The notes under the pieces are model-generated. The model was given only the letters and a program-made list of their open reading frames with translations, was not told where the DNA came from and ran no database searches. From NCBI RefSeq assembly GCF_001247745.1, contig NZ_LAIR01000002.1:310001-374000 (forward strand): a stretch of DNA of 64,000 nucleotides, written 5' to 3'. The translations under genes were made by a program, and so were the position numbers. This document shows positions 33,060 to 40,985 of this stretch, in pieces; position 1 is the stretch's first letter; every line of letters begins with the position of its first letter. The stretch is from Luteipulveratus halotolerans (GTDB taxonomy: Bacteria; Actinomycetota; Actinomycetes; Actinomycetales; Dermatophilaceae).

Positions 33060-33136
33060 GTCCCTGCTCCTGCCTGGTCGGTCGTGTACGTCCAGGCCCT
33101 AGACGTTCGCAGCAGCAAACCCCGTTCCAGGTGACG

Positions 33137-33613
33137 TCACTTCTCCCAGGTGGTCCAGGTCAGCCACAGGTTGGCGTACTTGCCGTGGATGGTCGGCGAG
33201 TCGGCGCGGACGGGCTTGCCGTTGCGGTCGTAGCACGCGATCACGGTCTTGCCGGTGCCGCCGCTGCCACCGCAGGTGATGCCCTTGGCGGTGAGCGTCT
33301 CGTCGGGACTGACCGCGATGCTCACGACCGGCTGGTCGCCGCCGTCGGTGCGTACGACGAGGCGGCCCTGGTCGTCGACCGTCGGCTCGGCCGTCACGCC
33401 GACGCAGTAGTGCTTGGAGTTGGAGTGGATGCGGGGCACGGTCGTGCCGGTGCGGCTCTGGGTGTCGAAGCGGATGACGCAGCCGCGCTGCACGAGCGGG
33501 TTGTCCTGGCTGGAGGCCTTGTTGCTGCCGCCTTCGGCGAAGGCCGTGCCGCCGGTGAAGGCTGCGGCGCCGAGCGCGCCGACGATCATGGTGTTGCGAA
33601 TTCCCTTACGCAT
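33137..33613 (-). CDS. Small secreted protein with four cysteines, unknown function
   Basis: A 158-residue exported protein. The signal peptide is short (IRNTMIVGALGAAAFTGGTAFAEG, cleavage after AFA near residue 26). The mature part has four cysteines (RGCVIRF, HYCVGV, GITCGG, IACYDR), probably two disulfides, a beta-strand-like pattern (RLVVRTDGGDQPVVSIAVS) and an aromatic end NLWLTWTTWEK. No family is recognised. It is encoded among peptidoglycan hydrolases in the same orientation as its neighbours; an accessory, inhibitor or binding role is possible but not shown. Confidence 0.65.
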   Translation of the reverse strand: MRKGIRNTMIVGALGAAAFTGGTAFAEGGSNKASSQDNPLVQRGCVIRFDTQSRTGTTVPRIHSNSKHYCVGVTAEPTVDDQGRLVVRTDGGDQPVVSIAVSPDETLTAKGITCGGSGGTGKTVIACYDRNGKPVRADSPTIHGKYANLWLTWTTWEK

Positions 33614-33724
33614 GAGTGCTCCTCAGGTCGTAGCTCGATGACATGAGAAGCGTCTCGGCGCGGCCCCTACGCTGCCACGGACAGCGCGCGTTGTCCGGGC
33701 GATGCACGGGTGAGCGGCTCGCGC

Positions 33725-33753
33725 GGCCGGGTGCGCGGGTGCTGCACCCGGCC
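33725..33753 (-). terminator. Terminator hairpin after the tail-lysozyme gene
   Basis: GGCCGGGTGC pairs perfectly with GCACCCGGCC across a 9-base loop, 13 bases beyond the stop codon. Confidence 0.72.
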
Positions 33754-33766
33754 ACGCGAGACGAGG

Positions 33767-34351
33767 TCACGCGAATCGGAAGTACACCTCGCGCGCCGCG
33801 TCGTACCGCTTGTCGATGGCCTCGACGCCGGGTCGTTCGAAGTTGCGCATGAACGACACTGTGGCGTCCTTGACCGTCGTGGTCGACTTCAGCGAGCTCA
33901 GGCCGTAGTAGGAGTACGTCTTCAGCTCGAACCACGTGAAGTTCAGCTGCGGGGTGAGGTTCCACGCAGACGGCTGGCTCGCGGCCTGGGCGTACCAGAC
34001 CATGTTGTCGCGGTAGTCGGTGTCCCAGCGGCTCCCACGCTCCCACTGCGCGATGCCGCGGCCGGGGCCGCCTCCGCACTGGTACTGCTTCGGGTCGATA
34101 CCCGACTCAGCGATGAAGTTGCCGACGACGCCGGCAGCCTGCTTCTTGGTCAGTCCCTTGCCGACGAAGAAGTTGAACGCGGTCTTGGCGTTGGTCCAGT
34201 CCGTGGTGACCGTGCATCCGTAGACAGACGATGTGGAGCTGTACCTCGCCGACGTGTCGTCTCCGGCGGCGTGTGCTGCGGGGGCGATGCTCGCCATGAG
34301 GGCAGCAGCAGCTGCTGTGGCTGTCAGACGTGCTGGTGTGGCAATGCGCAT
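33767..34351 (-). CDS. Secreted phage-tail-lysozyme domain protein
   Basis: A 194-residue exported protein. The signal peptide is residues 1-28 (LTATAAAAALMASIAPAAHA). The mature protein matches the phage tail lysozyme domain: AFNFFVGKGLTKKQAAGVVGNFIAESGIDPKQYQ with the candidate catalytic Glu, GGGPGRGIAQWERGSRWD, LNFTWFELKTYSYYGLSSLK and VSFMRNFERPGVEAIDKRYDAA. This fold normally digests host peptidoglycan from the tail tip of a phage; here it stands alone with a Sec signal, and no other phage genes are present. It is probably a muramidase used on cell walls outside the cell. Confidence 0.82.
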   Translation of the reverse strand: MRIATPARLTATAAAAALMASIAPAAHAAGDDTSARYSSTSSVYGCTVTTDWTNAKTAFNFFVGKGLTKKQAAGVVGNFIAESGIDPKQYQCGGGPGRGIAQWERGSRWDTDYRDNMVWYAQAASQPSAWNLTPQLNFTWFELKTYSYYGLSSLKSTTTVKDATVSFMRNFERPGVEAIDKRYDAAREVYFRFA

Positions 34352-34394
34352 GGTGTCCTCCGGTGTGTGGTGGGTGTGTCGGGGTGATGCGGTC

Positions 34395-34970
34395 TCAGTA
34401 GCCCCAGCCGCGGGCGTTCATCGCGTCCTGGATACTGCGTCTCGCGCCGTCCATCGAGGTGCGGAAGTTTGAGGGGTCGATCTTGCGTCCGGGCGGGTCG
34501 CAGATCTCCAGGTGCCCGCGCACATAGCTCGCACTGCGCTGGCCCAGTGAGTGCAGGATCACCGCGGCAGCGATCAGCGCAGACCGGCGTTGTTCCAGGC
34601 CCACCTCCTGGTAGTCGGGGTGGTAGTCGATCTCGATGCCGACGTAGAGGCTGTTGCCGTCTCCGTCGGGCATCGGGCCGCTCGCTCGGATCGGCCCGGC
34701 ATGGTTGGCTCGGCCGGTCGCGATCATGTGGATGCCGCCCCGGCGGCCGACGAGCAGATGGCAGAGCGGACCGTTGAGGTCGGGGCGGCCGTTGCGGCAG
34801 ACCTCGAGCGCGGGATAGGGATCGGCATCGCTGGACCGGACAGCGGTGTGATGCAGCGCGACTCCGCGGGGTGCGAAGCCGGTGCTGCTCCCGCGCGTCA
34901 TCCACCCGTCCTCGGCGTGGACCGCGATCCCTTGCTTGCGTAGTGCGTCGGCGACGTAGATGCGACCCAT
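34395..34970 (-). CDS. Amidase_2-type N-acetylmuramoyl-L-alanine amidase without its own signal peptide
   Basis: A 191-residue amidase counted from ATG 34970 (MGRIYVADALRKQG). It shows the zinc-ligand region GFAPRGVALHHTAVRSS, LPGPL-like LNGPLCHLLVGRRGGIHMIATGRANHAG, SLYVGIEIDYHPDYQEV and RGHLEICDPPGRKIDP (second His and Cys ligands). All other hydrolases here are exported, yet no signal precedes this domain. GGTGG lies 5 bases before ATG 34970, and the stop of a short Tat-leader ORF overlaps this start (TGATG). A farther ATG at 35003 would add 11 residues, still no signal. A past +/-1 frameshift separating signal and enzyme is a good explanation. Confidence 0.82.
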   Translation of the reverse strand: MGRIYVADALRKQGIAVHAEDGWMTRGSSTGFAPRGVALHHTAVRSSDADPYPALEVCRNGRPDLNGPLCHLLVGRRGGIHMIATGRANHAGPIRASGPMPDGDGNSLYVGIEIDYHPDYQEVGLEQRRSALIAAAVILHSLGQRSASYVRGHLEICDPPGRKIDPSNFRTSMDGARRSIQDAMNARGWGY

Positions 34971-35176
34971 CACGCACCACCGTGCACGAGGTCGGCCAGG
35001 CATGACGGCGCCTCACGGTCGGCAGCCCGTGCCACGGTTCCAGGGGGGGATGCCGTGCTGGCGTGCGCGAGTCCGGATGAGGCGAGGGCGACGAGCGGCG
35101 TCGCGGCGACGGCGCGCAGAACCGTACGCCGCCCGAGATGGCGGTCGTACGAAGGCATCGTTGTTCGGTCTTTCAT
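34970..35176 (-). CDS. Short Tat-leader ORF coupled to the amidase
   Basis: A 68-residue ORF beginning MKDRTTMPSYDRHLG. It has a clear twin-arginine signal: GRRTVLRAVAATPLVALASSGLAHAS with cleavage after AHA, leaving only about 30 residues that end in CLADLVHGGA. GAAAGGACC lies just before ATG 35176. The stop TGA shares its A with the amidase ATG. The mature part is too short for a domain, and the sequence ends exactly where the amidase should continue. Either the two frames were once one Tat-exported amidase or the leader peptide is a separate product. Confidence 0.6.
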   Translation of the reverse strand: MKDRTTMPSYDRHLGRRTVLRAVAATPLVALASSGLAHASTASPPGTVARAADREAPSCLADLVHGGA

Positions 35177-35291
35177 GGCGGGTCCTTTCGGGGAGGCGGA
35201 CTGCCGTGCCCGTCCGACGTTGCGGGGAGGACCCGAGCGAGCCGGCGGCCACATGATGCGGTCATCCTCGCCAGCGCGCTGCGCCCACAAC

Positions 35292-35334
35292 CACGCACAA
35301 AACGGTCAAACTTCACGGACGATCGTTGTGCGTG
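35292..35334. promoter_or_regulatory. Inverted repeat CACGCACAA / TTGTGCGTG in the divergent regulator gap
   Basis: CACGCACAA (35292-35300) and TTGTGCGTG (35326-35334) are perfect inverse copies, 70 bp before the second STAND gene. TTGTGCGTG recurs before the L,D-transpeptidase-like gene. A candidate regulator site. Confidence 0.35.
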
Positions 35335-35403
35335 CGTACGTGCTGGTTCGTCCACCACGGCGGTCCGGTGAGCCTGTGCCGAACGGCGATGGAGGAGGGG
35401 CCG

Positions 35404-37827
35404 ATGAGCGATTTCGGATCGTTGCTGAGGGGACGCCGGCGTCGGCTACGGCTGACGCAGGAGGCTCTGGCGCATCGCTGTGGTCTCAGTGTCGAGGGGA
35501 TCAGCATGCTCGAGCGTGGTGTGCGTACGCAGCCACGTGCAGACACCGTCAACCTGCTCGTCAGCGGACTCGAGCTCGACCCGGACGCCGAGCGCGAGTT
35601 CCGTTCGGCAGCGCAGCGCGCCCGTACACCGACCTCTGGGGCACGACGTGCGTCTGAGCAGGACGCGCATGTCGCGGGGGCCGACGGTGCTGCCGGTGCA
35701 GCGCCACCACGGCAGCTCCCGGCCGCGCCAGGTGTCCTCATCGGACGCGACGATCTTCGATCGGCGGTCGTCAGCAGCCTGCGACGCGGCACACCAGGGA
35801 CGCCGGCGATCCACTGCCTGGTCGGGATGGGTGGAGTCGGGAAATCGGCGCTCGCGATGCGCATCGCGCACGACCTCGCGCCCGACTTCCCGGACGGTCA
35901 GATCTTCATCGACCTCAAGGGCCACAGCAGTGGGGGCCCCGTCAGCGCAGTGGCTGCTCTGACCTTTGTGATCGGCTCGTTGGGCGGGCGTGTGGACGAG
36001 GGGGTCGCGGACGTGGCGGAGGCCGCGGCGTACTACCGGTCACTCATCTCGCGTCGTCGTGTGCTCCTCGTGCTCGACAATGCAGCCGACAGCTCCCAGA
36101 TCGGACCCTTGCTGCCGGGGTCTGAGGAAGCGGCCGTGCTTCTCACCTCTCGCCAGGTGCTGTCGGGTCCCGGTGACATCGAGTCGCACCACGTCGGCGT
36201 CCTGGACGAGGACGCCGCGCGATCCTTGTTCAGCGCGACCGTGGGCCCGCGGGCCGATGACGACAAGGCTGCAGTGCAGGCGATCGTTGCGGCCTGTGCC
36301 GGGCTCCCGCTCGCTCTGCGCGTCGTCGGTTCACGGATCCGTACGTTGGGTGGGTGGCCGCTGTCGCACATCGCAGGGCGACTTCATGTTGAGCAGCATC
36401 GTCTCGATGAGCTGAGCAGCACGGGGATCTCGGTCAACGAGACACTCGCTGGTTCGGTTGGTCAGCTGGACGGCGGTGACACCAACGACCGAGCGGCAGC
36501 GCGCGCGCTTCGGCTTCTTGGTCTCCTTCCGCACAACGTCGTGTCGGTTCATGCCGCCGCGGCCCTGCTCGATGTCGCCGAGCGCAATGCGGAGCGCATC
36601 CTCCACAGGCTCGTCGAGGTGAGTCTCCTGGAACCTGTCGGCGAGTGGCAGTTCCGCGTCCACGACCTCGTCCAGGCCATGGCGCGTGAGCAGGCACGAG
36701 CTGTGTGGTCGGCGCAAGAGCAGTCGGCCGCACTGGACCGGTTGCTCGGGATGTACGTCGGCGCAGCCTGGGTCAGCCGAGTCCTGACGCGGTCCGCGCC
36801 GGCAGGTATCGACACCGCGGACATTGTCGTCGCGTCACCGTTGGACGACCCGGTCGAGAGTCTCGACCTGATCGTGAGGGACAGCGAACAGATTCACTCA
36901 CTCATTGACCTGATGAGTGACCGCGGTCTCGAAGTCGCCCGACTCGTCCTCGGAATGGTCACCTACTTCGTCACAAGAGTTGACACCTTCGGCTGGCCGG
37001 AAGCGGTGGAGTCAGCCCTGCGAGGTGCGCCCGAGGACGCCGTGGTCGAACGCGCCTGGCTGATGCAGGACCTGGCGCTCGGCTTGTCGGGCCGTGGACA
37101 GCACGAGGGGGCGCTGCACTGGGCGTACCAGTCGCTCTCGCTTGCGCGCGACAGTGGACAACCAGGAGCCGAAGCAGCTGCCTGTACCACTGTCGCGTTG
37201 GCACTTCGACGGCTGGGCCGGTTGTCCTCCGCTGCATCGGTGAGCCGTCGGAGTATTGCGCTGTGCGAGGCCCAGGCCGATGACCGTATGACCGCGTCGG
37301 CCTGGCGTGACCACGGGCTTCTGCTCCAGCAGAGAGGCGACGTTGTCGGTGGTGTCCACGCCCAGCGCCGCGCCCTCGAGCTCTACACGAAGGTGGGCGT
37401 CACCCGCGGAGCCGCGATGGCTCATATCAACCTCGGCGCGATGCTGCGCGAGCTCGACATGGTGCAGGCGCGCCAGCACCTCGAACGCGCTGTCGCCGCG
37501 AGCCGAGACGTCGGCGACGCGGCGCTCGAGAGCGAGGCTCTTGCCGAGCTCGGTGGTTGGCACGTGATGAACGGGGATCCGAGTGGCGCACTACGCATCC
37601 TCAACGATGGGCTCGCGCTCGTGGATGATCGTGGCCCCAGGCGCGAGGAGGTGGGTCTGCGCCTACGAATCGCGGCCGCGCTCGACGGACTCGGACGGCA
37701 TCAGGAAGCGGCGCAGGAGCGAGTGGTCGCTGCGCGGCTGGCCGAGACGCGCGGTGAGCTCGAGCGAGCGGCTTTGATCCGCAGCATCCGACCGAACGCG
37801 GGAGCTGACGAGGTGGCGACCCCCTGA
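35404..37827 (+). CDS. STAND regulator: XRE HTH, NB-ARC ATPase, TPR repeats (second paralogue)
   Basis: An 807-residue paralogue of the protein at 30522-33059. The XRE domain (residues 4-62) reads LTQEALAHRCGLSVEGISMLERG, nearly identical in the recognition region. Walker A is GMGGVGKS (141-148), Walker B LLVLDN (221-226), followed by VLLTSRQ, GLPLALRVVGSRI, a winged helix and TPR-like repeats from about 540. ATG 35404 follows the strong GGAGGAGGGG. It is divergent from the Tat-leader/amidase genes across a 227-bp gap and is followed after 99 bp by the L,D-transpeptidase-like gene. With its paralogue it probably controls the wall-hydrolase genes; that is inference. Confidence 0.85.
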   Translation: MSDFGSLLRGRRRRLRLTQEALAHRCGLSVEGISMLERGVRTQPRADTVNLLVSGLELDPDAEREFRSAAQRARTPTSGARRASEQDAHVAGADGAAGAAPPRQLPAAPGVLIGRDDLRSAVVSSLRRGTPGTPAIHCLVGMGGVGKSALAMRIAHDLAPDFPDGQIFIDLKGHSSGGPVSAVAALTFVIGSLGGRVDEGVADVAEAAAYYRSLISRRRVLLVLDNAADSSQIGPLLPGSEEAAVLLTSRQVLSGPGDIESHHVGVLDEDAARSLFSATVGPRADDDKAAVQAIVAACAGLPLALRVVGSRIRTLGGWPLSHIAGRLHVEQHRLDELSSTGISVNETLAGSVGQLDGGDTNDRAAARALRLLGLLPHNVVSVHAAAALLDVAERNAERILHRLVEVSLLEPVGEWQFRVHDLVQAMAREQARAVWSAQEQSAALDRLLGMYVGAAWVSRVLTRSAPAGIDTADIVVASPLDDPVESLDLIVRDSEQIHSLIDLMSDRGLEVARLVLGMVTYFVTRVDTFGWPEAVESALRGAPEDAVVERAWLMQDLALGLSGRGQHEGALHWAYQSLSLARDSGQPGAEAAACTTVALALRRLGRLSSAASVSRRSIALCEAQADDRMTASAWRDHGLLLQQRGDVVGGVHAQRRALELYTKVGVTRGAAMAHINLGAMLRELDMVQARQHLERAVAASRDVGDAALESEALAELGGWHVMNGDPSGALRILNDGLALVDDRGPRREEVGLRLRIAAALDGLGRHQEAAQERVVAARLAETRGELERAALIRSIRPNAGADEVATP

Positions 37828-37842
37828 ACGGGCGCGCCATGA

Positions 37843-37863
37843 TTGTGCGGGTGTTTGTGCGTG
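37843..37863 (+). promoter_or_regulatory. Direct repeat TTGTGCGGG / TTGTGCGTG
   Basis: Two copies spaced 12 bases (37843 and 37855), between the STAND gene and the L,D-transpeptidase-like gene. The second is identical to the half-site at 35326-35334. Confidence 0.3.
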
Positions 37864-37926
37864 GTCCCCCTGGCCGACGGTGGGAAGGCTGGTCGCTATC
37901 ACCCGTTCTCCCGAAGGAGTTCAGCC

Positions 37927-38470
37927 ATGGTCAGCACGCTTTCGCGCACCATCCCCGCTGTAGCCGTCGTACTCATGACCGGCACGACGTTGGCGGGCCC
38001 CGCCTCGACCCCCGCCCGCCTCGGGCAAGAGTGCCTGGTTCGTCTTCGACAAGAACCCCAGCGACCCGACCATGTCCGAGCTGAGGCTGACCATCCTCAA
38101 GGACGGCGACGTCGTGAAGACGCTGAGGTACCGGGCCGGCTCCGGCGACGGCAGCAAGGATCCGTGCTACAAGAACCACGGCTGGCTTCCGAACGGGCGG
38201 TACGACGTGAGGATGTACGCGAACTATCCCGGGACGACGGTTCGCGGAAAGGCGTTCTGGCTGAGTGACAAGTCTTGTGGCAACGGGGTGACACGCACCG
38301 AGCTGTTCATCCACACCAGCTCACCGTGGAGCTCCAGCCGCTACTACTCCAACGGATGCATCAAGCTCACCCCGACGAACATCGACACGTTGTACCGGAC
38401 GATTCACTACCACTTCCCGGATGTGGGTGAGGGTGGGCGGCTTCCGTTCCAGCTCAAGGTCACGGACTGA
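37927..38470 (+). pseudogene. Secreted L,D-transpeptidase-like protein, frameshifted
   Basis: ATG 37927 follows GAAGGAGT and opens a signal peptide (LSRTIPAVAVVLMTGTTLAGPASTPA). The mature domain lies in another frame: SAWFVFDKNPSD from about 38030, then LRLTILKDGDVVKTL, LPNGRYDVRMYANYPG, TRTELFIHTSSPWSSSRYYSNGCIKLTPTNID. The H-x(n)-SNGC motif resembles the active site of YkuD-type L,D-transpeptidases (usually S-H/x-G-C). Removing one C from the C-rich run at 38009-38020 would join the parts as ASTPAASGKSAWFVF. Either the gene is inactivated or the run holds a sequencing error. Repaired length is about 180 residues. Confidence 0.72.
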
Positions 38471-38475
38471 CGCGC

Positions 38476-39171
38476 TCAGTAGCGGCGCCAGCGCACGGCG
38501 ACGGCGTAGTCGACCCGCAGGCCGTCGTGCTCGGCGAGGATGCGGTCGGACTGCTCGGGCGTGAACTCGATGCGTACGACCCGCTCCAGGTCGGCACGCG
38601 ACTCGAACTCCCAGCGCATCATCACCGGCTTGGTCGTGAAGCCCTGGCGGTCCCAGAACCGTTGCACCGCAACGGCATCGACGTCCGGCCAGGCGTCGCG
38701 GAACCACCGCCCGAACGTCGACCGCGTCGCGTCGTTGTCGATGAGGAACGCCACCCCGCCGGGCGCCATGACGCGGGCGAGCTCACGCAGGCCGGGCTCG
38801 CAGCCCGGTCCGAAGAAGTAGGCCCAGCGATTGTGCACGATGTCGACGGTGTGGTCCTCGACGGGCAGGTGCTGGGCGAGGCCGTGCTTCACCTCGACGT
38901 TGTCGAGACCCGAAACACGTTGGCGCGCAAGGTCGTACAGCGGCACGTGCGGCTCGACGCCGACCACGGACGCCGCGGTCGAGGCGAGCAGCGGCAGATG
39001 GAAACCCGCGCCGCAGCCGATGTCGAGCACGCGCTTGCCCCGCCAGTCGCGGATCGCGCGCATCGCCGCCCAGATCGCACCGTCGGGGTCGACGGCGTGG
39101 TTCTCGATCTCGTACGTGTCGGGGTCGCCCCAGATGTTGGGCGACGGGATCGCCTGGTGCTCGGTGCTCAT
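38476..39171 (-). CDS. Class I SAM-dependent methyltransferase
   Basis: A 231-residue cytosolic methyltransferase. Motif I is VLDIGCGAGFHLPLLA (near residue 48), followed by VVGVEPHVPLYDLA, VEVKHGLAQHLPVEDHTVDIVHNRWAYFFG and APGGVAFLIDND. The C-terminal part (FRDAWPDVDAVAVQRFWDRQGF ... TPEQSDRILAEH) is the substrate side. The target is unknown. Its start overlaps the stop of the upstream Cys-rich protein by 4 bases (ATGA), so the two are translated together and probably act in one process. Confidence 0.82.
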   Translation of the reverse strand: MSTEHQAIPSPNIWGDPDTYEIENHAVDPDGAIWAAMRAIRDWRGKRVLDIGCGAGFHLPLLASTAASVVGVEPHVPLYDLARQRVSGLDNVEVKHGLAQHLPVEDHTVDIVHNRWAYFFGPGCEPGLRELARVMAPGGVAFLIDNDATRSTFGRWFRDAWPDVDAVAVQRFWDRQGFTTKPVMMRWEFESRADLERVVRIEFTPEQSDRILAEHDGLRVDYAVAVRWRRY

Positions 39172-39962
39172 CGGCGCTGCTCGGCCGCCAACGTCGCCGG
39201 GTGGACGAGCAGAGGCAGCAGCGTGCGCCCGCCCGGGCCCTTGCGCGCAGCCTTCACGAGGGAGAGGTGCGCCTCGCAGCGGGCGACCAGCTCGTCGTAC
39301 CCCTCGTCGCCCATCAGGTGGCGCAGCTCGCCGGCGTTGGAGATGTAGACCGGGTCCTTGCCGACGTGCGCCTCGGGGTTGCCGGAGCAGTACCAGTCGA
39401 GGTCGTGGCCGCCGGGGCCCCAGCCGCGCCGGTCGTACTCGCCGATGGAGATCTCCAGGTAGGACGTGTCGTCGGGCATCTCGACGGTGCGGAACGTACG
39501 CCGGATCGGCAGCTGCCAGCACACGTCGGGCTTCATGGTGTGCGGCTCCTCGCCGACGAGCATCGCGTGCTGGTGCAGCGCGCAGCCGGCGCCGGCAGGG
39601 AAGCCCGGCCGGTTGTGGAAGATGCAGGCGCCGTCGACGACGCGCGTCTTGGTCTCGCCGTCCTCCTTCTCGCGCCAGCCCTTCTTGGAGTGGCCCTCGT
39701 CGTAGTACTGCCACTCGTCGGGGCCGAGCTCGGCGACGACCTTCTTGACGTTCTTGATGTCGTCCTTGTCGGAGAAGTGCGCGCCGAGGGTGCAGCAGCC
39801 GGTGTCGGGGGCGGTCTCGTAGATGCCCTGGCAGCCGTTGCCGAAGATGCAGGTCCACGACGACGTCAGCCAAGTGAGGTCGCAGCGGAAGCGCTCGGCC
39901 GGGTCGGCGGGGTTGTCGAACTCGACCCACGTGCGGGCGGTCTCCAGCGGTGTCTCAGGCAC
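39168..39962 (-). CDS. Conserved cysteine-rich protein of unknown function
   Basis: A 264-residue protein without signal or membrane helix. It carries about ten cysteines, many in the first half: RCDLTW, SSWTCIFGNGCQGIY, DTGCCTLGAHF, GACIFH, GCALHQHAM, DVCWQLPI, WYCSGN. The pattern resembles metal- or cluster-binding proteins of the YkgJ/DUF3109 kind, but I cannot assign a family firmly. The sequence is well ordered and acidic, and relatives seem widespread in actinobacteria. GTG 39962 has TAGAGT 6 bases upstream (leaderless). It is the first gene of a two-gene operon with a methyltransferase. Confidence 0.7.
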   Translation of the reverse strand: MPETPLETARTWVEFDNPADPAERFRCDLTWLTSSWTCIFGNGCQGIYETAPDTGCCTLGAHFSDKDDIKNVKKVVAELGPDEWQYYDEGHSKKGWREKEDGETKTRVVDGACIFHNRPGFPAGAGCALHQHAMLVGEEPHTMKPDVCWQLPIRRTFRTVEMPDDTSYLEISIGEYDRRGWGPGGHDLDWYCSGNPEAHVGKDPVYISNAGELRHLMGDEGYDELVARCEAHLSLVKAARKGPGGRTLLPLLVHPATLAAEQRR

Positions 39963-39968
39963 AGGGCG

Positions 39969-39974
39969 ACTCTA
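39969..39974 (-). promoter_or_regulatory. -10 element TAGAGT, leaderless-type
   Basis: TAGAGT on the minus strand, 6 bases before the GTG of the Cys-rich gene. Confidence 0.55.
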
Positions 39975-40045
39975 GGCGGCGCCTGCGCACCCCGGGCCGA
40001 CCGCCGCTGTTCGGACGCCCCGGAGACGGCGTACGAACGCGTCGG

Positions 40046-40051
40046 TAGCCT
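40046..40051 (+). promoter_or_regulatory. -10 element TAGCCT, leaderless-type
   Basis: TAGCCT, 7 bases, then the ppx/gppA ATG at 40059. Confidence 0.6.
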
Positions 40052-40058
40052 GGCGCCT

Positions 40059-40985
40059 ATGCGGCTCGGGGTGATCGACGTGGGCTCCAACACGGTCCAC
40101 CTGCTCGTGGTCGACGCCCATCGCGGTGCACAGCCGCTGCCGGCGTCGTCCCACAAGATCGACCTCCGGCTCTCCGAGCACACCACGGACGAGGGTGAGA
40201 TCTCCGAGGCGGGCATCAAACGGCTGTCGACGTTCGTCGGTGAGTGCCTGACGGTGGCTGAGGACCAGGGCATCGAGGACCTCCTCGCGTTCGCCACCAG
40301 CGCCATCCGCGAGGCCCCCAACGGTGAGGCCGTCCTGCAGCAGGTCCGCGACGAGACCGGTGCCGATCTGCAGGTCCTGTCCGGCCCCGACGAGGCGCGG
40401 CTGACGTTCCTGGCCGTACGCCGGTGGTTCGGCTGGTCGAGCGGGCGTCTGCTGTGCCTCGACATCGGTGGCGGCTCCCTGGAGCTCGCGGCGGGTCTGG
40501 ACGAGGAGCCCGACGCGGCGCTGAGCCTGCCCCTGGGCGCCGGGCGCCTGACGCGTGAGCTGCACGGCGACCCGCCCGCACCCGACGACATCCGGGCGCT
40601 GCGCAAGCGCGTCCGCTCCGACATCGGCCGGGTCGTGCGTGAGATCACCCGGCTCGGCTCGCCCGACCGCGTCGTCGGCACGAGCAAGACGATCCGGTCG
40701 CTGGCGCGGGTCACCGGTGCGGCCCCGAGCGACCAGGGGCCGTACGTCGCGCGCTCGCTCGAGCGGGCCGCCCTCAGCGAGCTGGTGCCACAGCTGGCGC
40801 AGATGACTGCTGACGAGCGCGCCGACCTGCCGGGTGTGTCGGCGAGCCGTGCGCCACAGCTGCTCGCGGGTGCACTGGTCATCGAGGGCGCCATGGACAT
40901 CCTCGGCGTGGAGCGTCTCGACGTGTGCCCGTGGGCGCTGCGTGAGGGCGTCATCCTGCGCAGGCTGGACTGGTTGGAGGCGTGA
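40059..40985 (+). CDS. Ppx/GppA family phosphatase (exopolyphosphatase type)
   Basis: A 308-residue member of the ASKHA phosphatase family that hydrolyses polyphosphate or the pentaphosphate of (p)ppGpp. It opens MRLGVIDVGSNTVHLLVVD (phosphate 1 loop); then AFATSAIREAPN, GADLQVLSGPDEARLTFLAVRRWF, LLCLDIGGGSLELAAG (phosphate 2) and VVGTSKTIRSLARVTG. It is the short, single-module form found in actinobacteria (Ppx1-like). It overlaps the downstream sugar isomerase gene by 4 bases. The same pair lies upstream of proC in mycobacteria. Confidence 0.9.
   Translation: MRLGVIDVGSNTVHLLVVDAHRGAQPLPASSHKIDLRLSEHTTDEGEISEAGIKRLSTFVGECLTVAEDQGIEDLLAFATSAIREAPNGEAVLQQVRDETGADLQVLSGPDEARLTFLAVRRWFGWSSGRLLCLDIGGGSLELAAGLDEEPDAALSLPLGAGRLTRELHGDPPAPDDIRALRKRVRSDIGRVVREITRLGSPDRVVGTSKTIRSLARVTGAAPSDQGPYVARSLERAALSELVPQLAQMTADERADLPGVSASRAPQLLAGALVIEGAMDILGVERLDVCPWALREGVILRRLDWLEA

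Noticed and set aside
33767..34351. Phage tail lysozyme as evidence for a prophage remnant
   Set aside because: It has its own secretion signal and lies among other secreted wall enzymes; no structural, replication or integration genes are present.
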